Shown here: positions 1 through 8,809 of the stretch, piece after piece | Layout: each line of letters opens with the position of its first letter | Position numbering within the stretch: the first letter of the stretch is position 1 | Source of the DNA: Candidatus Rokuibacteriota bacterium | GTDB taxonomy: Bacteria > Methylomirabilota > Methylomirabilia > Rokubacteriales > CSP1-6 | NCBI GenBank assembly: GCA_003220315.1 | Contig: QHSA01000150.1 | Span: 1-59,787, forward strand | Direction of reading: 5' to 3' | DNA: 59,787 bases | The notes under the pieces: generated by a model | The model's database searches: none | What the model was told of the DNA's origin: nothing | What the model saw: only the letters and a program-made list of their open reading frames with translations | Position numbers and translations under genes: made by a program

Positions 1-540
1 ATGATCTGCACCAAATGGGTGTACGCACTACTGGCTGCCATCGCTCTGGTGCTGGTATCTGGTTGGACCGCCGCGGAAGCCCAGCTTGCCAAGAGCGGAA
101 CCTATACCGTGTACTACGCGTGGCACGGGAAAGGCGAGCGCATCACGGCAGAAAAGGGGCAGTTCGTGTTAGGGGGCACGTCAGCACACGGTGTGCTCAT
201 CAACAAAACCGGTGAAGGGTTCCTGCACCAGGCACCGACCGATTGTGCTGCTGGGTTCAAGAGTGTCCGCGGGGTGGCCGAAGTTACGGGCTACTGTGGG
301 AGCGTCGATAAGGACGGCGACCGAATCTTCTTGAAATGGGTGTGCTCAAACAATGCGGAGGGCTGGTGCGTCGGTGAGTTCGACTGGATCGATGGCACCG
401 GCAAATATCAGGGTATCTCGGGTAAGAACACACTACGCTACAAGACTTTTGGCTCCAGGGCCGGTCCCGATACTACCCATGGAACGCCATTTGAGAATGA
501 AGGCTACGGTATCTGGGAGGGCACCTGGCGCCTACCGTGA
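1..540 (+). CDS. Secreted hypothetical protein
   Basis: The 179-residue product begins with a clear export signal: Lys5 followed by a hydrophobic stretch (about residues 7-22) and an AEA-type cleavage region near residue 27. The mature part is rich in Gly, Thr and aromatic residues and has four cysteines (about residues 82, 99, 115 and 123) that could form disulfides, which fits a small periplasmic or secreted beta-rich protein. I do not recognise a family. The ATG is the first base of the window, so upstream signals are not visible; the signal peptide argues that this is the true start. Codon use is less GC-biased than in neighbouring genes (GTGTTA, AACAAAACC), hinting at a different history. 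Confidence 0.65.
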   Translation: MICTKWVYALLAAIALVLVSGWTAAEAQLAKSGTYTVYYAWHGKGERITAEKGQFVLGGTSAHGVLINKTGEGFLHQAPTDCAAGFKSVRGVAEVTGYCGSVDKDGDRIFLKWVCSNNAEGWCVGEFDWIDGTGKYQGISGKNTLRYKTFGSRAGPDTTHGTPFENEGYGIWEGTWRLP

Positions 541-793
541 CATCGGTCCTTCTTGAAGCGGGCGCTGGCGCGCTGGACGTACTCCGCGGACGTTCCTTGC
601 GCAACCCAACGCGCTTAAGAAAATGTCGCAATGCGCGTGTGGACACTGCGCTGAAGGAGGCACCGGCTACCTTGTCCTAGCCGCGTCCAGCCCCGCTTTC
701 GCCGTTCCCAAGCTGGCGGATCCCTTCCCCGGCTCCGCATCCCCCCCAGCCGGCTGGTGCACCGGCCTGGGGCGTCCTGGTGCCCCCCAGCAG

Positions 794-1638
794 CTAAGTG
801 TCAGCTTGGTGCTGGCGGTGTTCGATCAGGAGCTGGCGGTGCTCCAACGCACGCTCGGCGGTGATCAGCAGCTCGTCCATGTTGATCGGCTTCACGAGGA
901 AGGCGTACGCGCCGAGCTTCAGGCTTTCGATTCCGATTTTCGGGTCGACGCTGGCGCTGGTGACGATGACGGCTGCGTCCGGATCTTCCTCGCGGATCTC
1001 CCGTAGCAGCTTGATCCCAGCATGGCCCATCACCATCGTCCTGAGGTCGATGAAGACCAGCGGCGGCCGGGACTCGCGGAACGCCTTGAGCCCTCTCCCC
1101 CAATAGCCCGTCAGCAAGCACTTGTAGCCCGCCGAGTCAAAGATCTCGCGCACGACGTCGCGGACTGCTGGCCGGTCCTCCTCGACGGCCACGATTAGGA
1201 CGGTACGTTGCGCTGGGTCAGCCTGGGGCTGCCCGTAGGCCTGCTGGCGATGGCGGCGCTCGATGAGGAGTTGGCGGCGCTCCAGCGCGCGCTCGGCGGT
1301 GATCAGCAGCTCGTACGCGTTGACCGGCTTCATGAGGAAGGCGTACGCGCCGAGCTTCAGGCTCTCGATTCTGTACGTGAAAGGTGTGTTGCCGCTCATG
1401 ACGATGACGGCCGCGTCCGGATCTTCCTGGCGCACCTGACGGAGAAGCTCGATCCCGGTTATGCCCGGGTGGAGGACGTCGGTCACGACGAGCGGCGGTC
1501 GCCAGACTTGGAAGACTTCCAGACCTCGTCGCCGTCGCCGGCGAGCCGGCAGGTATAGCCCGCCGCCTCGAAGATTTGACGCAGGATGAGGCTTACTCGA
1601 CGATCGTCATCGACGATCAGGACGTCGCGATGCGCCAC
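794..1638 (-). pseudogene. Double receiver (REC-REC) response regulator, frameshifted
   Basis: Read on the minus strand from GTG at 1638, the first receiver starts normally (RDVLIVDDDRR, acidic pocket intact) and runs about 48 codons to a TGA. The receiver then continues in another frame from about 1525 (VWRPPLVVTDVLHPG, carrying the phospho-acceptor Asp) through KP and into a second receiver ending at 794. A one-base-type shift between about 1510 and 1530 is therefore the simplest reading. The second receiver keeps the acceptor Asp (VFIDLR) and Lys (LVKP) but has a weakened acidic pocket (IVAVEED). There is no output domain. Either the gene is decayed or the base is a sequencing error. It is divergent from livJ, and a second REC-REC protein lies at 26567-27382. 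Confidence 0.7.
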
Positions 1639-1847
1639 GCTCAGCCCACCTCTCCCGCGCCTCGCCGTTCTACCATTTCCTAGCTCCGTGGGGAAGGAGT
1701 GGCGTTTGTCCTCCGCGAGGGACGACGCGCCAAACCGCGCCCGACCCGGAGAAATGCTGCGTAAGTTCCTGGTTTGTCGAGATGTGCAGAGTTAGGCTAC
1801 CCTACTGGGCGTCGTTCCGGGAGGGTCGTCAGAGGAGGACGAAGGGC

Positions 1848-2807
1848 ATGTCGCGCTCCGACCATCGCGTCGATCTCACCCGTCGTGGGCTCCTCGAGGG
1901 CGCGGCCGCGCTCGGCCTCGGCGTCGTCCTCGGGCCGTCGATCGCCCGCGCCCAGAAGTCGGCGGTCAAGCTCGCCTTCATCGGCCCCCTGACGGGCGGC
2001 ACCGCCTCGAACGGCCTGGGCGGCCGGAACTCCTTCCTCCTCGCGGTTCAGGAGCGGAACGCCGATCCGCGGACGAAGTACCACTACGAGACCGAGTTCG
2101 CGGTCAAGACCCTGGGCTTCAAGACCTTCGCGCTCGTCCACGACACGACCGACTACGGCCGCGCGCACGCGAAGTGGTTCGGCGAATTCCTGGAGAAGGC
2201 GGGTGGCAAGGTCCTGTCGACGCAGGGGACCGCGAAGGACCAGAAGGACTACACGGCCGAGCTGACGCGCGCGAAGGCGGACCGGCCCGAGGTCGTCTGG
2301 TACGGTGGCCTCACGCCCGACGGCGTGCGCGTGCGGGTGCAGATGGACAAGCTCGGCGTCCGCGCGCAGTTCCAGGGCACGAGCGGCATCAAGTCCGACA
2401 CCTTCAACGAGACGGCCGGTTCGTCGGCGGAAGGCACGCTCGCGTTCGTCGAGGGCGCCCCGACGGAGAAGCTGCCGGGCGGCAGGCGGTTCCTCGAGGC
2501 GTACGCGAAGGCGGCGTTCAGGGAGCCGTCGGAGGCCTACGGGCCCTTCGCCTACGTCGCCGCGAACCTCGTCATCGACGCGATCGAGGCGGTCGGCCCC
2601 GACCGCGCGAAGGTCGCGGCGCGGCTCAAGCGGACGCGGAATGCGACCACGATCATCGGCCCCGTCGAGTTCGACGAGTACGGGCAGAACACCGTCCCGC
2701 TCATCTCCAAGTACGTGAGCCAGGACGGCAAGTGGGTGCTCTGGGAGGACTCGGAGTACGCCTCCGGCAAGCGCGCGCTGCCCGGCCACAAGTTCAAGAA
2801 GATGTAG
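1848..2807 (+). CDS. livJ: Branched-chain amino-acid/urea-type ABC transporter substrate-binding protein, internally shortened
   Basis: Periplasmic binding protein of the Liv (HAAT) family that would deliver a small amino acid or amide to the LivHMGF machinery encoded next. The start ATG at 1848 follows AGGAGG at about 1832 and opens a twin-arginine-like signal (TRRGLLEG, then a hydrophobic run and ARAQ cleavage site near residue 36). Conserved LivJ segments are visible: KLAFIGPLTGG, HDTTDYGRAHAK, YGGLTPDGVRVR, GTSGIKSD and GPFAYVAANLVIDAI. From memory of the family, roughly 90-100 residues normally separate the NADP-KYHYE segment from LGFKTFALVHDT; here they are joined by a few residues, so much of lobe 1 is missing. 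The frame is open, but the 319-residue product is shorter than usual and may not bind ligand. Confidence 0.85.
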   Translation: MSRSDHRVDLTRRGLLEGAAALGLGVVLGPSIARAQKSAVKLAFIGPLTGGTASNGLGGRNSFLLAVQERNADPRTKYHYETEFAVKTLGFKTFALVHDTTDYGRAHAKWFGEFLEKAGGKVLSTQGTAKDQKDYTAELTRAKADRPEVVWYGGLTPDGVRVRVQMDKLGVRAQFQGTSGIKSDTFNETAGSSAEGTLAFVEGAPTEKLPGGRRFLEAYAKAAFREPSEAYGPFAYVAANLVIDAIEAVGPDRAKVAARLKRTRNATTIIGPVEFDEYGQNTVPLISKYVSQDGKWVLWEDSEYASGKRALPGHKFKKM

Positions 2808-2819
2808 CCGGCGCGCCGG

Positions 2820-3743
2820 GTGCCGCCCCTCGAGCTCCTCCTCCAGCAGGCGTGGAACGGCGTGATGCTGGGGGTGATGTACGCCCTCGTCGCCGTCGGG
2901 TTCACGCTCTTCTTCGGCGTGCTCGACGTGATCCACTTCTCCCACGGCGACATCTTCATGCTCGGCGCCTTCACGGGGCTCACGGTGCTCGCGGGGCTCA
3001 GGGCCGCGGGCGTCGGCGGCGCGCTCCTGGCGCTGCCGCTCACGTTCGCCGCGTCGATCCTGGTCACCGGCGCGGTCGGCGTGCTCGCCGAGCGCGTGTG
3101 CGTGAAGCCGCTGGCCCGCGCGTCGCCGCTCATGACGCTGCTTGCGACCCTCTCGCTCGGGCTCGTGATCCGCGAGGCCGTGCTGATCTTCTATCCGCGC
3201 GGCGCCGACCCGAAGCCCTTTCCCCGGCTCCTGCCCCAGGGCGGGGTCGAGCTCGGCGGGGTCGCGATCCGCTACGAGAACCTCGCGATCCTCGGGATCG
3301 GGCTCGCCGCGATGGTCGCGGTGGACCTCGTCATCCGCCGCACGAGGATGGGTGCGGCGATCCGCGCGGTGGCGCAGGAGCCGGAGGCGGCGCAGATGAT
3401 GGGGGTGAACCTCGACCGCACGGTGGACGCGACCTTCTTCCTGGGCTCCGGCCTCGCCGCCGTGGCCGGGATCCTCAGCGGGCTCTACTACAGCGAGATC
3501 CACTTCATCATGGGCGTCACCGGCGGCGTCATCGGCTTCTCCGCCGCGGCGATCGGCGGGCTCGGCAACGTCTACGGCGCGATCATCGGCGGCCTGCTCT
3601 TCGGCGTCCTCCAGACGACGGCGGCGGCCCTCATCCCCCGCGGCTCCGAGTTCCGGGACGTCGTCGCGTTCGCCGTCGTCATGGTGTTCCTCGTGTTCAA
3701 GCCGAGCGGTCTCCTCGGCGAGAAGAGCGTCGAGCGCGTGTGA
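2820..3743 (+). CDS. livH: Branched-chain amino-acid ABC transporter permease LivH
   Basis: Inner-membrane permease of the Liv uptake system, 307 residues starting at a GTG 12 nt after livJ. Characteristic LivH segments are visible: ALVAVGFTLFFGVLDVIHFSHGD near the N terminus, AVAQEPEAAQMMGVN in the cytoplasmic coupling region, and IGGLGNVYGAIIGGLLFG near the C terminus. About eight hydrophobic spans can be traced. The stop overlaps the livM start by 4 nt (GTGTGA at 3738-3743), so the two permeases are probably translationally coupled, as expected for a heterodimeric channel. Confidence 0.93.
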   Translation: MPPLELLLQQAWNGVMLGVMYALVAVGFTLFFGVLDVIHFSHGDIFMLGAFTGLTVLAGLRAAGVGGALLALPLTFAASILVTGAVGVLAERVCVKPLARASPLMTLLATLSLGLVIREAVLIFYPRGADPKPFPRLLPQGGVELGGVAIRYENLAILGIGLAAMVAVDLVIRRTRMGAAIRAVAQEPEAAQMMGVNLDRTVDATFFLGSGLAAVAGILSGLYYSEIHFIMGVTGGVIGFSAAAIGGLGNVYGAIIGGLLFGVLQTTAAALIPRGSEFRDVVAFAVVMVFLVFKPSGLLGEKSVERV

Positions 3744-4873
3744 GCCGCGACCTCGCGGGTGTCTGGCTGACGGAGGCGGCCGTCTTCACGCTCGTGGTCG
3801 CCGGCATCCTCGCCGAGCGCCCGTGGGCGCTCGGCGCCACCGGCGGGGCGCTCGTCGCGGCCGGCGGCCTGGTGCGGTTCGTGCCGCGGCTCGGCGCGGC
3901 GCTCGCCGGGGCGTTCGCGCGACGCCGGGCGGCCGCGCTCGCGGGTGGCGCCGTCCTGGCGCTGGCCCTTCCGCTGGCGCTCCGGTCGAGCCCGTACTGG
4001 ACCTTCGTCGCGACCCTCGCCCTCCTCTACGTCACGACCGGCCAGGGGCTGAATTTCCAGATCGGGACCGCCGGCGTCATCAACCTCGCCGGCGCCGCGT
4101 TCGCCGGCCTCGGCGGCTACGCGGTCGGCCTCCTGACCGTCGCGGGGGGCTGGCCGGCGTGGCTCGCCGTGCTGGTCGGGCCATGGGCGGCCGTCCTCGT
4201 GGGCACGATTCTCTTCGTGCCGATCCTCAAGACGCGCGGGCACTATCTGGCGCTCGTCACGATCGCGTTCGTCTTCATCTTCAACATCCTCGTGAACAAC
4301 CTCGAGTTCACGGGCGGCCCGCAGGGGATCAAGAACATCCCGACCCTCTCCCTCGCCGGCTACGCCTTCACGACCCGGCCGGCGCTCGCGGGCGTCGAGC
4401 TTCCGGCACACGCGAATTTCTACTACGCCGCGCTCGTCATGGCCGGGCTCACCACGTGGGTCCTCCGGCGCCTGCACGATTCGTGGCTCGGGCTCGCGCT
4501 CAACACGCTGCGCGACGACGAGATCGCGGCCCGGTGCTGCGGCGTGTCGGTCACGCGGGGGAAGCTCCTCGCGTTCTCGATCGGTAACTTCTTCATCGGG
4601 CTCGGCGGGGCCTTCTACGCCGTCGTGGTGGGCTTCGTCTCGCCGCCCGACTTCGACTTCGGCTATTCGCTCGTCATGCTCTCCGTGATCATCATCGGCG
4701 GCGTGGACTCGATCCCGGGCGTCGTGCTGGGCGCCTGCCTGCTCGTGCCCCTGCCCGAGCGCTTCCGATTCCTCCACGAGTACCGCCTGCTCCTCTACGG
4801 CGTCGTGATCGTCGTCATGCTCCTCTACCGTCCCCGCGGCCTCTGGCCCGCGCGGATCCGGCGATACCGGTGA
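3740..4873 (+). CDS. livM: Branched-chain amino-acid ABC transporter permease LivM
   Basis: Second transmembrane subunit of the Liv transporter, 377 residues. I chose GTG 3740, which overlaps the livH stop by 4 nt; the same frame is open far upstream but only as a shadow of livJ/livH. The family core is clear: GLNFQIGTAGVINLAGAAFAG, the conserved KTRGHYLALVTIAF and FTGGPQGIKNIP blocks, NTLRDDEIAARCCGV (coupling loop) and IIIGGVDSIPGVVLGACLL. The N terminus carries extra hydrophobic spans before the conserved core, a common arrangement. The gene is followed by an 88-nt gap that contains a dispersed repeat before livG. Confidence 0.93.
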   Translation: MSRDLAGVWLTEAAVFTLVVAGILAERPWALGATGGALVAAGGLVRFVPRLGAALAGAFARRRAAALAGGAVLALALPLALRSSPYWTFVATLALLYVTTGQGLNFQIGTAGVINLAGAAFAGLGGYAVGLLTVAGGWPAWLAVLVGPWAAVLVGTILFVPILKTRGHYLALVTIAFVFIFNILVNNLEFTGGPQGIKNIPTLSLAGYAFTTRPALAGVELPAHANFYYAALVMAGLTTWVLRRLHDSWLGLALNTLRDDEIAARCCGVSVTRGKLLAFSIGNFFIGLGGAFYAVVVGFVSPPDFDFGYSLVMLSVIIIGGVDSIPGVVLGACLLVPLPERFRFLHEYRLLLYGVVIVVMLLYRPRGLWPARIRRYR

Positions 4874-4890
4874 CGTCACGGCTGTTAGCT

Positions 4891-4960
4891 GGACGGAGCC
4901 ACGCCGTACCCACGGCACGCCACCCACGGCGTTTACCGACCTCGCGGCCCCCGCTACAAC
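4891..4960 (+). repeat. Dispersed intergenic repeat, family 1, copy upstream of livG
   Basis: The first 39 nt (4891-4929) match 29124-29162 with one mismatch and the reverse complement of 45623-45661 with two. The tail (4935-4960) matches 13618-13643 at 22 of 26 positions, including the terminal TACAAC/TACAAT. The core holds an inverted repeat (GCCGT and ACGGC). The right end stops one base before the livG GTG. It looks like a REP-type element whose end could act as a -10 box. Confidence 0.75.
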
Positions 4961-4961
4961 A

Positions 4962-5744
4962 GTGAGCTTGCTGGAGGTAACGGGGCTCACGGTGCGCTTC
5001 GGGGGGCTCGTGGCCCTCGACGGCGTGGACGTCGTGGTCGCGGAGGGGGAGACGGTCGGCGTGATCGGGCCGAACGGCTCGGGGAAGACCACGCTCTTCA
5101 ACGCGCTCACCGGCCTCTTGGCGCCCGCCGCGGGCGACGTGGTCTTCCTCGGCCGACGACTGACGGGTCTCGAGGCCCACGCGATCGCGCGGCTCGGGAT
5201 CGCCCGGACCTTCCAGGCGAGCCGCCTGTGCCTCGACCTCTCGGCCTTCGACAACATCCTGATCGGCATGCACGCGCGCCGGCGGACGGGACTCCTCGAC
5301 TCCGTGGTCCGCCGCGGGCGGCTCGTCGGCGAGATGCGCGCGGCCATCGAGCGCGCGTCCCACCTGCTCGCCCTCTTCAACCGCGACCTGCCGCGGCGCG
5401 GCTTCGAGCGGGTGGGCCAGCTCCCGCAGATCGACCGGCGGCGCGTCGAGATCTGCCGCGCGCTCGCCGCCGGGCCCCGGCTGCTCCTGCTCGACGAGCC
5501 GTCGGCCGGGATGAACCCGGAGGAGACGGCGGAGCTGATGCGTGACCTCCGCATCGTCCGCGACGAGATGCCCGGGCTCTCGGTGGTCATCATCGAGCAC
5601 GACATGTTCGTCATCGAGGGCGTGAGCCAGCGCGTCGTCGCGTTCAACTACGGCCGGAAGATCGCCGAGGGGAGCTTCGCCGAGGTCGCGCGACACACGG
5701 AGGTGCGCGCGGCGTACCTCGGGACCGAGACGGCGCATGCTTGA
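4962..5744 (+). CDS. livG: Branched-chain amino-acid ABC transporter ATP-binding protein LivG
   Basis: Cytoplasmic ATPase of the Liv system, 260 residues from GTG 4962. Walker A GPNGSGKTT is at residues 36-44, Walker B LLLLDEP at about 174-180 and the switch His in IIEHD near 213. The ABC signature is unusual: where LSYGQ/LSGGQ is expected the protein reads QLPQIDRRR (about 153-161). The rest of that helix (EICRALAAGP) is normal, so this is a family variant or a catalytically altered subunit rather than a frameshift. The gene overlaps livF by 8 nt. A dispersed repeat ends directly at its start codon. Confidence 0.93.
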   Translation: MSLLEVTGLTVRFGGLVALDGVDVVVAEGETVGVIGPNGSGKTTLFNALTGLLAPAAGDVVFLGRRLTGLEAHAIARLGIARTFQASRLCLDLSAFDNILIGMHARRRTGLLDSVVRRGRLVGEMRAAIERASHLLALFNRDLPRRGFERVGQLPQIDRRRVEICRALAAGPRLLLLDEPSAGMNPEETAELMRDLRIVRDEMPGLSVVIIEHDMFVIEGVSQRVVAFNYGRKIAEGSFAEVARHTEVRAAYLGTETAHA

Positions 5745-6441
5745 GCTCGACGGCGTCTCGACCCGCTACGGCCCGATCACGATGCTCCGCGACGTGTCGC
5801 TCGCCCTCGAGGCGGGGCGGATCGCCTGTCTCCTCGGGCCGAACGGAAGCGGCAAGACCACGCTGATCCGGACCATCCTCGGCATCGTCCGGCCGGTCAG
5901 GGGTGTCGTGCGGCTCGGGGGCGCGCGCATCGACGGGCTCCGCACCCACGAGATCGTGAAGCTCGGCATCGGGGTCGTGCCCGAGGGGCGCCGCGTCTTC
6001 CCGAAGATGACCGTCGAGGAGAACCTCCGGATGGGCGCCTTCGTCGAGTGGACGGCCGCCGACGTCGCCGCGCGTCGCGAGTACGTGTACGGGCTCTTCC
6101 CGCGGCTCGCCGAGCGCCGGCGGCAGAAGGCGGCCACGATGTCGGGCGGCGAGCAGGCGATGCTCGCGATGGGCCGGGCGCTGATGGGCCGGCCGAAGCT
6201 CCTGCTGCTCGACGAGCCGTCCCTCGGGTTGGCACCCCTCCTGGTCGAGCAGCTCTTCGGGATCATCCGGGCGATCAACGAGGGCGGGACGACCGTCTTC
6301 CTGATCGAGCAGAACGCGCGGAAGACCCTCGAGATCGCCCACCACGGCTTCGTGCTCCAAAAGGGCGAGATCGTCGGGCACGGCAGCGCGCGGGAGCTCG
6401 CCGCGTCCGAGGTCGTCCGCCACGCGTACCTCCGGGCCTGA
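5737..6441 (+). CDS. livF: Branched-chain amino-acid ABC transporter ATP-binding protein LivF
   Basis: Second ATPase of the Liv transporter, 234 residues, starting at an ATG inside the end of livG (8-nt overlap). Walker A GPNGSGKTT (residues 34-42), a canonical signature MSGGEQ (about 135-140), Walker B LLLLDEPSLGL (about 155) and the family-typical LIEQNA near the C terminus are all present. Because LivF keeps a normal signature while LivG does not, the pair could form one standard and one degenerate ATP site. It closes the livJHMGF operon; the next gene has its own -10 box. Confidence 0.95.
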   Translation: MLELDGVSTRYGPITMLRDVSLALEAGRIACLLGPNGSGKTTLIRTILGIVRPVRGVVRLGGARIDGLRTHEIVKLGIGVVPEGRRVFPKMTVEENLRMGAFVEWTAADVAARREYVYGLFPRLAERRRQKAATMSGGEQAMLAMGRALMGRPKLLLLDEPSLGLAPLLVEQLFGIIRAINEGGTTVFLIEQNARKTLEIAHHGFVLQKGEIVGHGSARELAASEVVRHAYLRA

Positions 6442-6449
6442 GCCCGCGC

Positions 6450-6455
6450 TAGAAT
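6450..6455 (+). promoter_or_regulatory. -10 box (TAGAAT) close to the transketolase start
   Basis: TAGAAT lies 9 nt before the ATG at 6465 and no Shine-Dalgarno sequence separates them. With usual -10 to start-site spacing, the mRNA would begin within a few bases of the ATG. No convincing -35 box was seen. Confidence 0.45.
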
Positions 6456-6464
6456 CAGCCTGCC

Positions 6465-8747
6465 ATGGCGGCCGAGCTCGCGATCCTCGAGAGGATCCAG
6501 CGGAAAGTGCTGTGGCTCGCCACGTGGATGGTCCACTGGGCGAACACCCGCCCGAACGCCGACGGGACGAAGGTCGGCGGCCACCAGGCCTCCTCGGCGT
6601 CGGTCGTCAGTCTCCTGACGGCGCTGTACTTCAAGGCCCTCCGGTCGGACGACCTCGTCGCCGTCAAGGCGCACGCCGCGCCCGCGTTCTACGCGATCCA
6701 GTACCTGCGCGGGAGACTGCCCGCGGCCGCGCTGGCGGAGCTCAGGTCGTTCGGCGGGCTCCAGGCGTACCCGAGCCGGCGAAAGAACCCGGAGGTCGTG
6801 GACATCTCCACGGGCTCGATGGGGCTCGGCGCCGTCCAGGCGACGTTCGGCGCGCTGGCGTCGCGCTACGTCGCCGACCACGGAGGCGCGGCGGCTCCGG
6901 GGCGCGTCATCGTCATGGTCGGCGACGCCGAGCTCGACGAGGGTAACGTCTGGGAGGCGCTCGCCGAGGAAGCGGTGCAGGGGCTCGGGCGCGTCCTCTG
7001 GATCGTCGACGTGAACCGCCAGGCGCTCGACCGCGTCGTTCCCGACGCGCGCACCCGCCAGCTCGGCGCGATGTTCTCGGCGTGCGGCTGGCGGGTCATC
7101 GAGCTTCGCTGGGGCCGGCGACTCCGTGCCCTCTCGAAGAGGCCCGGGGGCGCGCGCCTCGAGCGACGGCTCGAGGCCATGTCGAACGCCGAGTATCAGC
7201 GCCTGCTGCGCTTGGCCCCCGCGGCCGTGAGGAAGGCGCTCGTCACCGGTCCCGGCGGCAAGGCCGACGCGACGCTCGACCGCCTCCTCGCTCGGACGGG
7301 CGATGACGAGGTGGCGGCGCTCGTCGGCGACCTGGGCGGCCACGACCTTGCGGCGATCCTCGCGGCGCTCGACGAGGCGGAGACGGAGCGCGCGCGACCG
7401 AGCGTCATCCTCGCCCACACGCTCAAGGGCTGGGGGCTGCCCCTTGCCGGCGATCCGCTGAATCACACGATGCTCCTCACCCCCGCCCAGATCGCCGAGC
7501 TGCGCGACTCGCTCGGGATCGCGCCGGGCGCGGAGTGGGAGGGGTTCCTGCCGGGCAGCGACGAGGCCGAGTGGGTGCGGCGGCTCCCGCCGCTCTTCAC
7601 GCCGCCCCCGGCCCGCGCCGTCCCCCCCATCCCCTTCGAGATCGACGAGGCGTATCCGGCCGAGAGCTCGACCCAGGAGGCGTTCGGGCGGACGCTCGGT
7701 GCGCTCGCCCGACTACCGGGCGCCGCGGCCATCGTGACCGTGTCGGCCGACGTCGCGGTGACGACGCACCTCGCGGGATGGATCAACCGGAAGGGCGTCT
7801 ACTTCCCGACGCCGAAGCCCCACGCGTTCGCCGATCTGCCGCTCGCGGTCCAGTGGAAGGAGTCGCCGGCAGGCCAGCACATCGAGCTCGGGATCGCGGA
7901 GCACAACCTCTTTCTCCTGCTCGGCGCTCTCGGGCTGACGCGCGAGATGTCAGGTGTGACGTTGCTCCCCATCGGGACGCTCTACGATCCCTTCGTCCCG
8001 CGCGGCCTGGACGCCCTCTACCATGCCCTCTACTCGGGCGCGAGCTTCCTCGTGGTCGCCACGCCCTCGGGCGTGAGCCTGGCGCCGGAAGGCGGCGCCC
8101 ACCAGTCGGTGATCACGCCCGGCATCGGGGTCGCGCTACCGGCGATCGCCTACTTCGAGCCGGCCTTCGCGCGGGAGGTCGAGTGGATCCTCCTCGACGC
8201 GCTCCGCGGCCTCGCCGACCGGACGGGCGCGAGCGTGTATCTGAGATTGTCGACGAAGCCGGTGGACCAGTCCCTCGCGCCGCCGCCGAGCCCCGAGTAC
8301 CGCGCGTGCGTCCTCCGCGGGGGCTACCGCTTGATCGACGCCCGCGGCGAACCCGGCTGGGATCCGGAGGACAACGCGGTCCACCTCTTCGCCGCCGGCG
8401 CGATGGTCCCGGAGGCCGTCGACGCGAGCCGCCGTCTCCGCGAGCACGGCGTCCTCGCGAGCGTCTTCGTCGTCACGAGCCCCGACCACCTCTATCGGGA
8501 TCTGCGCGGCCCGGCGCCCTACCTCGAGACCCTCGTGGGCGCCGACGAGGAGGGGGTGCCGGTGGTGTCGGTGCTCGACGGCCACTCCCACGCCCTCGCG
8601 TTCATCGGCGCGGCGCTCGGCGTGCCGCAGCTCGCGCTGGGCGTGGACGACTTCGGCCAGTCGGGAGCGCGCGCCGCCCTCTATCGCCACTACGGCATCG
8701 ACGCCGCCGCGATCGTCCAGGCGGCGACGGTCCTCCTGGGCGGCTGA
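6465..8747 (+). CDS. AceE-like transketolase (ThDP-dependent pyruvate dehydrogenase E1 homologue)
   Basis: Thiamine-diphosphate enzyme of 760 residues related to homodimeric pyruvate dehydrogenase E1. Visible blocks are GGHQASSASVVSLLTALYF near the N terminus, VKAHAAPAFYAIQYL, DISTGSMGLG, the ThDP/Mg motif GDAELDEGNVWEAL with VDVNRQ, AHTLKGWGLPLAGDPLNH, and the C-terminal pyrimidine-binding part with QHIELGIAEHNLFL and GVDDFGQSG. It is shorter than classical AceE (nearly 900 residues). No lipoyl E2 or E3 gene lies nearby, so it may act alone on a 2-oxo acid or sugar phosphate; the substrate cannot be told from sequence. It lies between the liv operon and glcD. Confidence 0.85.
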   Translation: MAAELAILERIQRKVLWLATWMVHWANTRPNADGTKVGGHQASSASVVSLLTALYFKALRSDDLVAVKAHAAPAFYAIQYLRGRLPAAALAELRSFGGLQAYPSRRKNPEVVDISTGSMGLGAVQATFGALASRYVADHGGAAAPGRVIVMVGDAELDEGNVWEALAEEAVQGLGRVLWIVDVNRQALDRVVPDARTRQLGAMFSACGWRVIELRWGRRLRALSKRPGGARLERRLEAMSNAEYQRLLRLAPAAVRKALVTGPGGKADATLDRLLARTGDDEVAALVGDLGGHDLAAILAALDEAETERARPSVILAHTLKGWGLPLAGDPLNHTMLLTPAQIAELRDSLGIAPGAEWEGFLPGSDEAEWVRRLPPLFTPPPARAVPPIPFEIDEAYPAESSTQEAFGRTLGALARLPGAAAIVTVSADVAVTTHLAGWINRKGVYFPTPKPHAFADLPLAVQWKESPAGQHIELGIAEHNLFLLLGALGLTREMSGVTLLPIGTLYDPFVPRGLDALYHALYSGASFLVVATPSGVSLAPEGGAHQSVITPGIGVALPAIAYFEPAFAREVEWILLDALRGLADRTGASVYLRLSTKPVDQSLAPPPSPEYRACVLRGGYRLIDARGEPGWDPEDNAVHLFAAGAMVPEAVDASRRLREHGVLASVFVVTSPDHLYRDLRGPAPYLETLVGADEEGVPVVSVLDGHSHALAFIGAALGVPQLALGVDDFGQSGARAALYRHYGIDAAAIVQAATVLLGG

Positions 8748-8793
8748 CGCGCGAGCGGCTCCGACGCGCTGTCCCCGGCCTGCGCCGGCACGG

Positions 8794-8799
8794 TATAAT
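8794..8799 (+). promoter_or_regulatory. Perfect -10 box (TATAAT) before glcD
   Basis: A consensus TATAAT ends 10 nt before the glcD ATG at 8810. The expected transcription start would leave a leader of only about 4 nt. There is no Shine-Dalgarno sequence and no clear -35 element. Confidence 0.6.
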
Positions 8800-8809
8800 C
8801 CGAGCCACC

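Noticed and set aside
2174-3739. Very long open frame running through livJ and livH before livM
   Set aside because: Translation is Arg/Ala/Gly-rich without any domain; it is the usual shadow frame of GC-rich genes. Only the part from GTG 3740 (livM) is real.
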